Assembly (NCBI GenBank): GCA_050084515.1
Contig: CM114275.1
Span: forward strand, 5,146,001-5,210,000
Direction of reading: 5' to 3'
Source: Blasia pusilla
Lineage: Eukaryota > Marchantiophyta > Marchantiopsida > Blasiales
DNA: 64,000 nt
Of this stretch, positions 12,506-23,899 are shown in pieces. Made by a program: the position numbers and the translations under genes. Below the pieces are notes generated by a model. That model was given only the letters and a program-made list of their open reading frames with translations. It was not told where the DNA came from and ran no database searches. How positions within the stretch are numbered: the stretch's first letter is position 1; each line of letters begins with the position of its first letter.

Positions 12506-13320
12506 TTTGTAGGCTGGAGTACGCGTGCAGCAGTACGTGTATATGGAAATTGATGATGTTGCGAGGCGCGCTTCACTTCACCATGTGGCGTCATTACACC
12601 TCCATTTTCTCGACTTGTTTTCTGCGTTCGTTGTCCAGGGATACCAAAGTTCCCAACCGAGAGACATTTCATTGCTGGGGGCGCAGGACTTGGAGGAGGC
12701 AAGGTCCATAGACTTGGTCATTGCTGGTTGGTCCTGTTAGGGCCAATCGAGTGTTGGACAAGGTAGCAAGTTTGTTGACACTCGGTCCACATTCTTTTGG
12801 GAGATGATGCGGATTTTGCAACACTTGCAGGAGCATCAGTCTCAGTCTCCACCATACATTCTGGAGAATGTGCCAATCTTGGAAGATTTGAGGTCAGAGG
12901 TGATGACAAGTGCACATCAAGTGCATGCTGAGCAGTGTTGAGCAGTGTTGTTGGATGCGGCAAGTGTAGGTTCACGAGCACATCGCCCGCGTCTTTGGTG
13001 GACCAACTTGGTCCCACACGAGATGTTGCGGAGGGCATATGTGCGAGTGGAGAGCCCCTCCCAGTTGTTGGTGGATTCCATATTGGATTCGGGCCGTCAA
13101 TCACAAGCAGTGAAGCACGATGATCGACCGCCGTTGATTGTGGTCAACATGATTGGCATGCCATGGGCAGCCTTTCCCACATTTGTGAGTTTTCCGGCTT
13201 CCTATGAATTCAAGGAGGCCGGACTTGGCTTGGTTTAGGATGACCAGGTATAGAGGTTGGCGGAGCCCAACGCCAATGAGCGAGAGCGAGCGATGGGATT
13301 CCCCATAAGAGTGAGAGCAG
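12506..13320 (+). pseudogene. C-terminal part of retrotransposon cytosine methyltransferase (copy A)
   Basis: The frame continues from 6546 after the CACTA element. Seen in order are a GW(S)C motif IV at 12726-12737 with a TAG stop right after the Cys, motif VI ENV at 12864-12872, a motif VIII-like RPRLWWTN near 12990, and the C-terminal ERERAMGF block near 13279-13301. In active family members motif IV is Pro-Cys; here the Pro is Ser. Several further stops and frame changes make it a pseudogene. Motif order is I to X, not permuted as in plant DRM enzymes. Confidence 0.82.
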
Positions 13321-13719
13321 TTACCGTCACTATCAGAGGCATCACGACGTCATGTCTTGGATCAGGCAATGGACCTGAACTGCTTGACATGGATTTTCAG
13401 CTGAGTAGCCGAGCAGCGTCGTTTGAGGATGCAACAGATCACAACTGTTGCGTTGGTGAGCCCAATGCCTATTGAGACGGTTGAGGTAGTGGCTGGGGGA
13501 GAGACCTGAGGAGATCGACATACCAGGGGTGATCGAGAGAGACACCCTTGGGCTTCTTGGGATTTTTTGCAAGTACGCCAGGAGATGGTAGCCACATCAT
13601 CGAGCGTGGTTGTGGGTACTGCACATGAAGATCAGATTTTGCAGTTGGCTGTAGGAGAGCAATTGCATTCCATTGTCCGAGACGGGGTTGCACCATAGCA
13701 ACCACCTACACTCACGCCG

Positions 13720-15420
13720 GAGAGTCCTACCGTAGTCACGATGGAGACTTGGGAGCTAGACATTGGCCCTAAGTTGACTGGAAGAGAGCGGCACTGGATA
13801 CACTAGTTCCTTAGGAGTTATAGGAGCTGCTTTGCATTTAGTATGCATGACTTGGGTACGCTAAAGGGTCCATGGATCCGCATTAAGTTATCGAGCGACA
13901 CTCCGATCTTCCGACGACCCTACAAGTACAATGACATGGAGAGGGCTTTGATTGAGAGTAAGAGCCAGGACTTGGTTCTAGTAGGACTAGTGGAGATGTT
14001 GCATGGAGAGTATGCATCTGCCAGTGTCATTCCCGCCAAGAAGGATGTGCATGGCAATTGGACGGATAGGCGGATGTGTGAAGATTATCGACCTATCAAT
14101 TGGTAGACAAAGTTCGATGGGTATGTCATGTCCACCGTTGAGGAGATCTTTGATGCGATTGGGCATGCAAAGATCTTCAATTCATTGGATTTGTGAGCCG
14201 GAAACCATCAACTGCCTATCAGATTGGAGGATAGGCAAAAGACGGCATTTGGGGCATCGATCCTCACGGGAAGGATTTTTTGTACCAATGGGACCCACTA
14301 CAGATGTGAGTCAAGTTCGTGCATTCATGGGATTGGCAAACTTCTATCGATGATACATCAAGGGTTTCAGTTTGATTGCGAAGCCACTAACCTTGCTGAC
14401 CAAGGTGGATCACGAGTGGCAAGGGGGGGATGAGAAGGAGAGAGCATTTCAACTGCTCAAGGACAGATTGACGTCCGCGCCCATATTGAGGAGACTAATC
14501 AAGGGACGTCTTTTCCAATTTCATACCAATTGGATCATGTTGGGGCTTGGAGCCGTGCTCACCCAGTATGATGATGATGGTAGAGAGTTTGTGATGGCTT
14601 ACGCTAGTCACTAAAACAACGTTGTAGAGGCGAAGTATAGCTCGTATGAGGGTGAGTGCTTGGCTGCGATATGGGCTGTCGCACATTTTAGGTGTTATCT
14701 ATTCGGTAATCTCTTTACCATCATTACTGATCATCAGCCACTTAAGTGGTTGATGAAGTCGGACAAGCTTACAAGAAAGCTTGCGAAGTGGGATTTTTTG
14801 TTGCAGGAGTATGACTTCTAGGTGGTGCATAGACTTGGGATGCTCAACCAGGATGCAAATGGTTTGAGCCGTAACCCATGCCCAAGTCAGCAAGATGCGA
14901 TTGGAGATTGTTGGCATGGTGAGTGATGAGGAGTTGGTGCCAGGATGGCACACATGAGCCTATTTGGGCTTGTTGGCTATGGAGAGCCAGATTGCTGAGA
15001 CTTTGATTGCGAGGTCTGATGAAGAGTCCTTACATCTAGAGGCGGGTGAGGAGACAACAGGTGGCCGAGACAATCACGACGATGGAGTGGTCTTGGAATA
15101 CATGTGTACTAGCAATGTCGCGAGCATAGTGGGTGGTAGAGAGCGGGATCGGATCCTATACCGAACTAGATGGTTTTGGTGGGAGGGAACATATGTGTTG
15201 CGAGTTTGGGAGGATGGTAGAGTGCGTGTAGTGCCTCATCCTTTGCAAAGAGCACGTTTGGTGCGTCATCCCCACGAGGAGTTGGCTCATTTTGAAGTGA
15301 ACCGGATGTACAACTTGTCTAGATAGAGTATTGATGGCGAGGCATGTAGGCTGAAGTTGAGCAGTTTGTTGCCATGTGCATGGTGTGTGATCGAGTCCAA
15401 GCATCTTTTAATGCTCCGAT
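13720..15420 (+). pseudogene. Decayed RT-RNase H-integrase N-terminus (copy A)
   Basis: The start (SSDTPIFRRPY, DRRMCEDYRPIN) matches the Ty3/gypsy reverse transcriptase of copy B. Near 14290 the sequence jumps from the palm region to DVSQVRAFMGLANFYR, so about 300 bp present in copy B are missing, including the catalytic YIDD box. RNase H follows (LGLGAVLTQYDDDG, YSSYEGECLAAIWA), then the integrase zinc-finger start (HPHEELAHFEV), with stops in between. Similarity to copy B ends near 15420, so integrase core, PHD and 3' repeat are absent. Confidence 0.85.
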
Positions 15421-15795
15421 TCCATGCTTTGAGGGGGATACTCTATGCATACCTCTTACATCACCTATGACGTTTTGGGGTCGGAAACCCCTAACTTATA
15501 AGTGAATTTTGTTTCCTCCCCTTACTTTAAAATCTCAATTTTTTTAAAATTATGACCCCTATAATTTTATAAGTAAATTTGTGTCCTTGATTTGTTTAGG
15601 GGCTTGAAAGTAAAGATAAGTACCCCTTTGCGCGGCGGTCTTGTATTGTTGCACTTGATAATAGGCTATCAAAAGCTTTCAGCAATACCCAAGCCACTGC
15701 CAAACATAGTATGATATGTAAGGTGGAATTATTTGCATGTTTCCATTGAATCAATATTTAGTGCAACTTCCACTTTCCCCATTACTTTGACACCT

Positions 15796-15854
15796 ATGAC
15801 GGAGAGGAATTGAACCTCTGTATGGGCAGGATGCTCATATGGCCACGCCGTCAT
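15796..15854 (-). tRNA. tRNA-like sequence lacking a normal D-arm (possible tRNA pseudogene)
   Basis: Read on the minus strand, a 7-bp acceptor stem (ATGACGG with CCGTCAT) encloses a good T-arm (AGAGG-TTCAATT-CCTCT, the usual GGTTCAA-TCC core) and a weaker anticodon-like arm. The total is 59 bases, about 13 short of a normal tRNA. The missing part is around the D-arm, and no T precedes the likely anticodon. It may be a truncated organelle-type tRNA or a chance fold. Confidence 0.3.
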
Positions 15855-15927
15855 CCCCCTAATCTATCCCCTCCCAAAACTAGCCTATCATAAATTCAGA
15901 AAATGACTTCACACTATAACATGCACA

Positions 15928-18900
15928 TCACTTGGCAAAAGACGACACGTTGCGGATGTAATCATTGATCACTCGTAAATCACTGTTATCCAATTCATAT
16001 ATCCTGGATGTAAGACTTGGTTTCATGGACAAGCTCACATTTGAAATTACCATTTCAATGTCAATATATTGGCCATCACATGCATCATATGTGAACAAGG
16101 TGTTCCTCTTACCTGTGTGCCGATACCAATTGCACAATATCTCACAAACACTGCCTGTCTGTCCATCTTTTGGGAGAGGTCGGTCCAAAAGATCAGTAGG
16201 AGATCTACATCTACCCCATTGACTACCGTATTTTTTTTGATGAATAGAATGCGACCTAACCAAAACTCTTTTGTAGGGACTATTCTGTTCTCATCCAAGT
16301 CTTTTTGTTTTCTCTTCTTTGATTTACTTGATCTAGTAGAAGGTCCAACTTGTGTAGTAGACTCAAACAAAATAGCTACATCACTTCCAATGTCAACATA
16401 ACAAGTTGGGCAATCTAGATTACTTGGTTCTTTTACCTTACCTGTAGTGTAATATGTTTTCTGAGACATCCGTGTTAGCCTATCTTTAGAAATGAAAGGA
16501 TTGCAGGCCCAATCACTCACCAAAGTGGACTTGTAGTATTTTGCCTTCAAATGTCACAGTAGGCACAACTTGACAAGGAACTCCATCTATGCACTCGTGC
16601 AGAATTGAACTGAATACATGCCTTACCTCATGTCCCAATATTTCTGTCTCTATGGATGGATTGTTATCTGCATCCTCAGCCAAGTCCTCACCAATCACTC
16701 TAAACTCAACAAAGGTTGGTGCATCACTTTCCCAAGCATCAAGACTATTGAAATCCCTCTTCATTGGGTTATCAATTTCTGTTTCATCAACTCTAGACTC
16801 CTCGGGTGGGCAAAGGCCTACTGTTGGTCTATGTTCAACGAAATCCTCAGAGTCATCACATGCAACTGCCTCATTTATAACAGCAGAATCAGGCCACGTC
16901 TCCGCCTCCACATCTTGTGGATGCAACCACCATCGCCTCTGACCTGTAGGCAAAGAGGACCTAGGAGACATACTCAACCTGCTCCATATTGATTTTGCTT
17001 CATCCAAACCCTCTTTAAGGGCATGAACTACCATCTCATTAGTCTGAATTAATGAATAGTCAAACATATTAGGAGCATCTTCTCCTATACCTAACGGATG
17101 GAGAGTTCCCCACACGTGATCTTGCTTTGGATGAGCCCGGCCAATCTTTAATCCTCCTGGTCCAAATTCCAAGCCATCCAGTCTATTCAACCCCACTGCG
17201 CTATCCAACAAAGACCCAAAATCATAGTTCCGTTCATGGCCACTCATTCCACCTACCTTGCTGAAGAAGATCTCACAACAATCAGATCTTCTTCAGCAAT
17301 AGGAGGTGAAATGGAACTTGCAAGTATGGATACTTGTCACGGAAAGCACACATTAGTCATACAATAAAATGGCAAGACATGTTGATATCATGGAAAGCTT
17401 GCACTGATATGATGTTCTTCTTTGTCACAGATCCTACACTCCCTGTCACAAAATGATCACCATGTCTCAGCCAAAGTCTCCAGAGTCGAAAGAACCACGA
17501 CACTTTAGATGCCCAAACTACACGACTCCTGAAGTCATGCTTACGTGAGAAGAAAATATCAATATAATTACCACAAACCTCTAAGTATAGTTGGGTCCCT
17601 AGGCTTTTGTCATGGCGAACATCTATTCTCTCAAACATATCCTGGAAACAAGCTTGCACTCTCTTTGAAGCAATTAGTTGAGGCCCAACCCAAATTTTCC
17701 TATCAGTCCTATTCACATCATCCCACTTCAAGCCATGCTCGTGAATTTTGTAGTGGTTATAGACATTTGTCACATATGACAGAGATGCATGTTGATTTCC
17801 AAGGACACAAGTAGTTGAGCATCTATCTAATGGATTAATTTCTTTCTTCCCATTGTGAGGTGCATCTTGGTCTCCAAAGCCATACAGATCACCATTAGGA
17901 AGAATAGAGACAGAATATTGCCATCCTTCCCACCCCACACTATACCTACGTACAGTAGAGTTAACACCCCTAAAATCCTCCATCATTAGTTTTCTACGAC
18001 GAGCATCCCCGTCACTGGCATATCCTAATAACGGCCCGATATCAAGCCGACAATACTCATCCCACATTTCTTTGTTTGCACTCCATGTTGTCTCACCCAC
18101 TCTGCAGGTGAACTTGTTACACGTGGCGAATGTCTGAGATGGCCAATTTAGGCATAGATTCATGAAGAGGATTTACAATGACAACTCTTGCATACATGCC
18201 TTTACAATAACCCTGGAAAGTACTTACAATCTTGTGGTAGCCCTTATCACCCTCCCCGACCAGTACTTCCATTCCATATGAACATTGGTGTGCCTCTTTG
18301 GGCCCACAAAACCCAATCAGGGTATCATACTTGGCCTCCCATCTGTCAGCCATGACTCTGTAATGTTAGATTGTATTCACAAGGAAAAAATTGCTCAAAG
18401 GCTTATAATTTGTTGTTGAATCTCGCTTATAATTTGTTGTATTGAATCACAAACACTCACTTGGGCCTCTCCTTAATCCTTGTTTCATCCTCTGCAAATA
18501 TTACAGGGACATCTCCTTCAATTCCAAGAGTTTGCTTTGATGCAAACAAAATTCTGCCAACCTCCACGAATATCTCTTTGCGTAATCCTGCTCTGAAGGG
18601 TGGTAACTTGGCTCTATCTCGCTTCAATGTTTTTAGACTTGGACCACCTAAGTTCTTCTGAAAGCAGTGGGCCACTTGCCTACCACCAAATTATAGCATT
18701 GCTTGGGCTATGGCTTTGGTTCTCTTACCGTACCTAAAACCCTTGGCAACCCTGGTTAGATTTATAGCAACATCTGTCATGAAATCCCATAACCCTTCTT
18801 TGCCACCAAATGCTCAAGTCCTATGCCCATTCACTATATTCCTAAGGAACAGTCTCAGATCCTTCCTATCTGTAGCTACTCCTAACAATTCCTTTAGCTT

Positions 18901-19876
18901 CCTCCGCCTAGTACTCAAGGCAACTACTTTGGTCTGTATGCAACTTTCCACAGACCCTACACCTGACCTTAAATAGGTATGACATATTGGCATACTGAGG
19001 ATCTGTGGGAGATGGTGTCACAAAGAACACCTCCCTATCACCCCCAACATCCTCATTAAATTGGGAGACAATCTCTAGTCCTCTAGAGATGGCCTCACCA
19101 TGATCAAAATGAGGTCTGTGAACAACATCACTAGGCTCCATCAATGATGTAGGCAATTTTCTTCTCTTACAAAAACTATCCTTGTGTTTCGGGCTAACTA
19201 GATGCTTTGTCCTAAAGTTGCTAAAGCAATTTGCAATAGTTTTCACATTTTGGGAATTCTCAGCATTCCCATAGTTCACTCTACACTCCAAACACTTTAG
19301 GTGTCCTCTGACATCTGTTCCATCATCCCATGTTCTCACCCTCCAATTGTGGTCTTTGTATCCATTCTTCTCAACCCACTTCCCTAATGTGATGAACTCA
19401 TAATTCCAGCATTTTGTAGTTGGATCTGCCATCAACATTGACTCAAACGAGGCCCGAATAGAACCTTGGTTTGAGATATCAATTGAACCCACCTGATGTG
19501 CCTCAATTTCAGTATGGTTCTGAGACACAGGATCTGAACCTGCTACAGTCTCGGCTAGAGTAGGCACGGTGGCTGCACAAGATTGAGAGGACACTTGCGT
19601 TGTCTTCCCACAAGGGCCTACACGTAATTGTTGAATGACACCTACTATACCATCCAATTACATCAGCAGAATTACCTTCTCTGCATTCCGATGCGTTCTA
19701 CCAGGGATCCTGAAGTCCCAGAAATCAAAATCAAATTCCACAATTGCAGAACATTTCAGATGCAGATCTGCTAGTGTCTGCCCATCTAAGTAACCTAAGA
19801 CACAAATATGCTCATCATTCTCTCCTTCACCCCTCTTTTCAACCAATCTGATACTAGCTCTAGTACAAGTTAACAT
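15928..19876 (-). pseudogene. Decayed large transposase-like protein gene of unknown family
   Basis: Reading leftward, the minus strand carries long open pieces at 19876-18908, 18675-18457, 18353-18117, 18163-17357, 17247-16513, 16550-16047 and 16263-15928. An early piece has a Cys-rich stretch (CLECRVNYG, KHLVSPKH) like a BED-type finger. Later pieces contain acidic and basic blocks (FAEDETRIK, SDGDARRRK, FGDQDAPHNGKK, AHPKQDHVW). From memory these recall a widespread uncharacterised plant and invertebrate protein family that behaves like a mobile element, but I could not check this. In-frame TAA at 19658-19660, two stops within 18678-18907 and a frame change near 18140 show that it is broken unless some gaps are introns. 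No terminal repeats were found. Confidence 0.55.
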
Positions 19877-20268
19877 TGGAAACTATGGGGATACACACAG
19901 GAACCTATTATACAAACCACAACAGAGAATACAACACCACAGATCAAATCCAAAGCAATTCTTTGCGAGAGGTTATAGCATTTTGGATGCCATAGGAGTA
20001 TATACATTGATGTCACCTCCTTAATTTAAGATATTGCGTTTAAAGCCACCATGGGGCAAACATTTTCTTCTAAATCCTCAATCCTAAATCGCAAAATCTA
20101 GTGGCCAAACTTGCTAAATCAATTGACGTTAAAGTCTCTCTTGCATCTATTACACGAATATAGGTTTAATTTCGAGTAGGTACAGACTGGCCCTCTGGAA
20201 TTATATGACAACGGCAATACACAAGTCGCCACTCACCAAAATTCCACCTGCCATTAACATCACAACCT

Positions 20269-20706
20269 TTATGCAAGCAAGCGGGTCTTCACACATCCCG
20301 GATGATAAAAGGAATAACAATCCGGGCGAGCACACTTGATGAGTCGTGTCTCAAACTCAGTATGCCCAACAACACGACCAACCAGCCCACAAGAGAAACA
20401 AATGGCTCTGTCATCAACACATAGGTCACATACCCAAGGTCCACTCCAATCGTGATTTCCATGCAGCACAATAGGGATGCACGTCTTACCCTTGCCACTA
20501 TCTGGGTTGGTGGGCATGCCACCTCCAATCCAATGAAAATGGTGACCACAAGCACCATCACAAAATATAACATCACCTCCCTCGTCACAAGAAAAGCAGC
20601 ATGGGGGATCCATCCGGTGATGCTCAGCATATGAGTACTGATCTAATAGGGGAACATTTGCCATTGTGTATATGTGTACGCAATTCTTACCCACGGCAGA
20701 TAACAA
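20269..20706 (-). CDS. Tandem PHD-finger protein piece
   Basis: A 145-residue frame carries two zinc-binding modules. The first has CFSC, then CDGAC, HHFHW and a closing CDLC. The second has CFSC, then CARPDC and YHPGC. This paired arrangement resembles the PHD region of plant EDM2-like and NSD-like chromatin proteins, which read histone H3 tails. It could be an exon of a host gene or the first part of the transposase-like gene just downstream on the same strand. The frame ends at TAA shortly after the second module, so a C-terminal continuation would need splicing. No start or partner exon could be fixed. Confidence 0.55.
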   Translation of the reverse strand: MLSAVGKNCVHIYTMANVPLLDQYSYAEHHRMDPPCCFSCDEGGDVIFCDGACGHHFHWIGGGMPTNPDSGKGKTCIPIVLHGNHDWSGPWVCDLCVDDRAICFSCGLVGRVVGHTEFETRLIKCARPDCYSFYHPGCVKTRLLA

Positions 20707-21079
20707 TCACCCACGATGACTCTCTATGATGTGCAAAAAGGACCAGAAATCCACTAGTTGTCAAATCCAATGGCCTCCAATAGGGCAGTCACTTCCCTAT
20801 GGTCTCCTTCAATACACCCTGCACAAATAGAATGCCAGCATGTGCAATCAGATTTATGCTGAAAAGTTTTGGTAACACCACAACTTTTTAACACATTCAC
20901 TAGCCTATATGCACAAACCCGGTTTAGTAACACACCAGAATTGTTCACCACATTCAGAGCCTACTTGATCACATAAGGCAATACTTAATGATTACAGTCT
21001 CTCCTGAAACTAAGGCTGGAAGCTCGGTTGCTGTTGGTGGGAGGGTTGAACTAAGGAGTTGAAGCTGGACAACGTTGTT

Positions 21080-21880
21080 TTGAAAAAAAATTCATAGAAG
21101 AATGGTCCGGGGACAAGACCAACATGCCCAAGACGCTTGAATTGTCATAGATACCATTACCAAAGTAGCGGAAAAATGATCACAACATAAACATGGAGGT
21201 CTTTGATCTCTCTCTATTCACTATATATATGGGAGGGTGACACGCTTCTGGTTGACACTTGGAAGCTCCAAGGTCCATGGTTGTAGGGCTCTGACTGGAC
21301 ACTACTTACTAAGTACAGTCTCTTGGTCTCTTGCAAAAAATCTAACCACACAAAGCAAAAACATATGTTGATATTGCTAAGTTGGATACAACAGAACTAT
21401 TTATGTAATTCAGTAGCCTAAATTCAATGGCCAAAGAACATATGCTCATCTACACTAGAACTGTTGAAAAAATCACAACACACTGAGCAAATGTATAAGT
21501 TGATATTGGTAAGCCTGGTAACATGAGAAGTTTTCAACACTTTCAGTAGCCTAGATTAATTGCCCAAAGCTGCTACACTCATTACTAATGTTTACTAGAG
21601 ATCCCAATCAGATAAAGTAGATGGAACCAAGTTCATTAAAGCCTCTCTCTATCTACACTCTTCCCAGCCTCTTCTACACAAAATTCACAAGAGACAGAAC
21701 AGATGTTGCTACTATTAAGTTGGTAACACCAAAAGTGTTCTCCACATTCACTAGTTTCCATTGGTGGCCCAAAGCTACTGAATTGATAACTAATGCAAGG
21801 CTATGACAAACCGTGTCTCTAATGAGTAGAGACTTTCTTTCTTTGGGTCTCTTGCACAAAATTCAAAATACACAGACTAG
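21080..21880. repeat. Degenerate tandem repeat region (~110-150-bp units)
   Basis: Variants of caaaattcacaa..cacaga / atatgttgatattgctaagttgg and ..actaagtacagtctct.. recur four to five times. Similar phrases occur inside the CACTA element (8800-9330). No coding region is seen. Confidence 0.55.
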
Positions 21881-23720
21881 AGGGAAGTTTCAATCTACAT
21901 CTATTGAGTATCAAAGAAACACTCCTCAGAGGAATCCCAAAGAGCCTTACTGTTACATTTGTAACCAGAAATATCATATCTCAAGCAAATGTCCTAATAG
22001 AAAAATTCTCAAGATATTTCCTGAGTATTGCAAAACTCAATCAAAAGATATCTCATCTTTGTTAGTCAATACTTCACCCATCACTCAAGCATTAACATGC
22101 TCCACATCTGAGGAACTACAACCAGATGAACCACTCTATCTGTTCATGATACAAAAATCTTGTACAACTACTTTCCCACATCTTTCCAAACTATGAATCC
22201 TTGATTATGGTTCAAATTCTCATGTTTGTTGTCAAAGAGAATTATTCTCTGATTTTCTTCCTAACTCTCTCATGCTCATTTTTTATAAAGAAAATGGCAA
22301 AATATATGCTACAATTACTGGTCATAGTTTAGGCAGAGGTTTTTCCAAGCAAGGCATGTATCTACTTGAATGTCAATCTTCTACTCCTCCAACAATTTTG
22401 CTAACCAGAAGTTCATCTAATCTTTAGCACAATTCTATGGGACACCTCAACAATTTGCATTTACTGCAACTCCAAAAGAGTGCTGGTCTGGTAAGAAACC
22501 TGACATTTCTAGATTGAAAGTGTTTGGTTGTGTTGGCTATGCCCTCACCCCTGATACACAAAGGAGGAAACTAGATGCAAAGGCTGGCAAGTACATATTT
22601 GTTGGGTATGAAGAAGGGCTGAAAGGATACATGTTGTATAATCCTAGAACCTACAAGGCAATTCGAAGCAATGATGTGACTTTTGATGAGAAGAGTTTTT
22701 GGAAAGACTCTGAGCACAAAGAGTCAATGGTCACCAAAGTGGTGCCAGTAATCACTTATGTTGTCACTCCTGTAGTGTCAAACTCACATCAAGATGCTAA
22801 TAAGGAGGAAGTATCAAAGGATACACTTGCAGAATGTAGTGGAGGATTAGATACTTGCACCCAAGGTGTAAGAGAGGAAGATCATGTTGAAAATGGTCAG
22901 CCTATGAAGGTGTACAAAGGAGGAGTGCAGCCAAGCAAGTTATAGAGGCACATGAATCCACAGAGGGAGTGATCAAGGAGATCTCAGAGCAAAGGAGATA
23001 TGGAAAAATTTCCAAACCTGTAGAAAGGTTGGGGATAAATGAAGCTCATGCTATTGAAGAAGGAGTTGTAGAGCCCAACTCTTTGAGTGAGTCTATGAGC
23101 AAGAATGATTCGAAACAGTGGGAGCAGGCTGTGGCAGAAGAAAAGGTCTCATTAGAGAAAAATGAGACATGGGAGTTTGTAGATCTGCCACCTGGTAGAA
23201 AGACCATTGGTTGGTGTCAGAGCAGATTTAGCATACCCAGTTGGTGTCTTAGCTAGATATACCAGAAAACCTACAATAGAACATTGGAAATGTCTAAAGA
23301 GAGTATTTTGATATTTGCGTGGCACAACAAGAACATACTTGGAATATAGGCATTAAGAAAATGGACCAATCTTGGAAGGGTTCCCAGATGCAAGTTGGGG
23401 AGATGATACTGATGAAAGAAGATCAACAAGTGGATATGTCTTCTTGTTAAGTGGAGGGGTGATCAACTAGTGCAGTAAGAAACAAAGAACTATTGCACTC
23501 TCTACAACTGAGGCAGAGTACATGGGGCTTTCTCTTGCTGCTCAGGAGGTGATGTGGTTGACGAGCTTATTGAATGATCTTGGATATGAACAGATGACTC
23601 CTACATCCCTACAGGTTGACAACAAAGGAAGTATTGCATTAAGCAAAAATCCTAAATTCTTACACAGGTGTGCAAAGAGAGAACAACACCTGGATCAAAG
23701 ATCTTGTGGAACCTCTTTGT
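21880..23720 (+). mobile_element. Ty1/copia retrotransposon remains, internally deleted
   Basis: Pieces appear in copia order. A gag knuckle CYICNQKYHISSKC lies near 21949, then a protease-like DYGSNSHVC near 22203. The integrase C-terminal region follows (LKVFGCVGYALTP, IFVGYEEGLKGY, 22514-22945), then the start of RT (WEQAVAEEK, ETWEFVDLPPGRKTIG, about 23115-23210). The RNase H end comes last (DASWGDDTDERRSTSGYVF, STTEAEYMGLSLAAQEV, 23380-23690). The integrase core and nearly all of RT are missing. LTRs were not found. The order protease-integrase-RT places it in Ty1/copia. Confidence 0.85.
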
Positions 23721-23805
23721 TTGTGTTCTTCTTGGTCCATGGTTGCACAATTTGCGCATCCAAGTCCCATCACTCAGTTTGGGTCCCCGTTGACAATAAA
23801 TCACT

Positions 23806-23826
23806 TCATTCATTCATTCATTCATT
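23806..23826. repeat. Short (ATTC)n run
   Basis: Five head-to-tail ATTC units lie at the right end of the copia remains. Confidence 0.8.
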
Positions 23827-23899
23827 CTTTCTCTCTCTTCACAAACCCAAAGCTGCCACATTGGTAAGGACACTGCTCTCTCAGTAGAGCAGAACTGAG

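Noticed and set aside
18710-18976. Plus-strand 88-codon frame
   Set aside because: It is the antisense of the transposase-like pieces, which carry the recognisable blocks on the minus strand.
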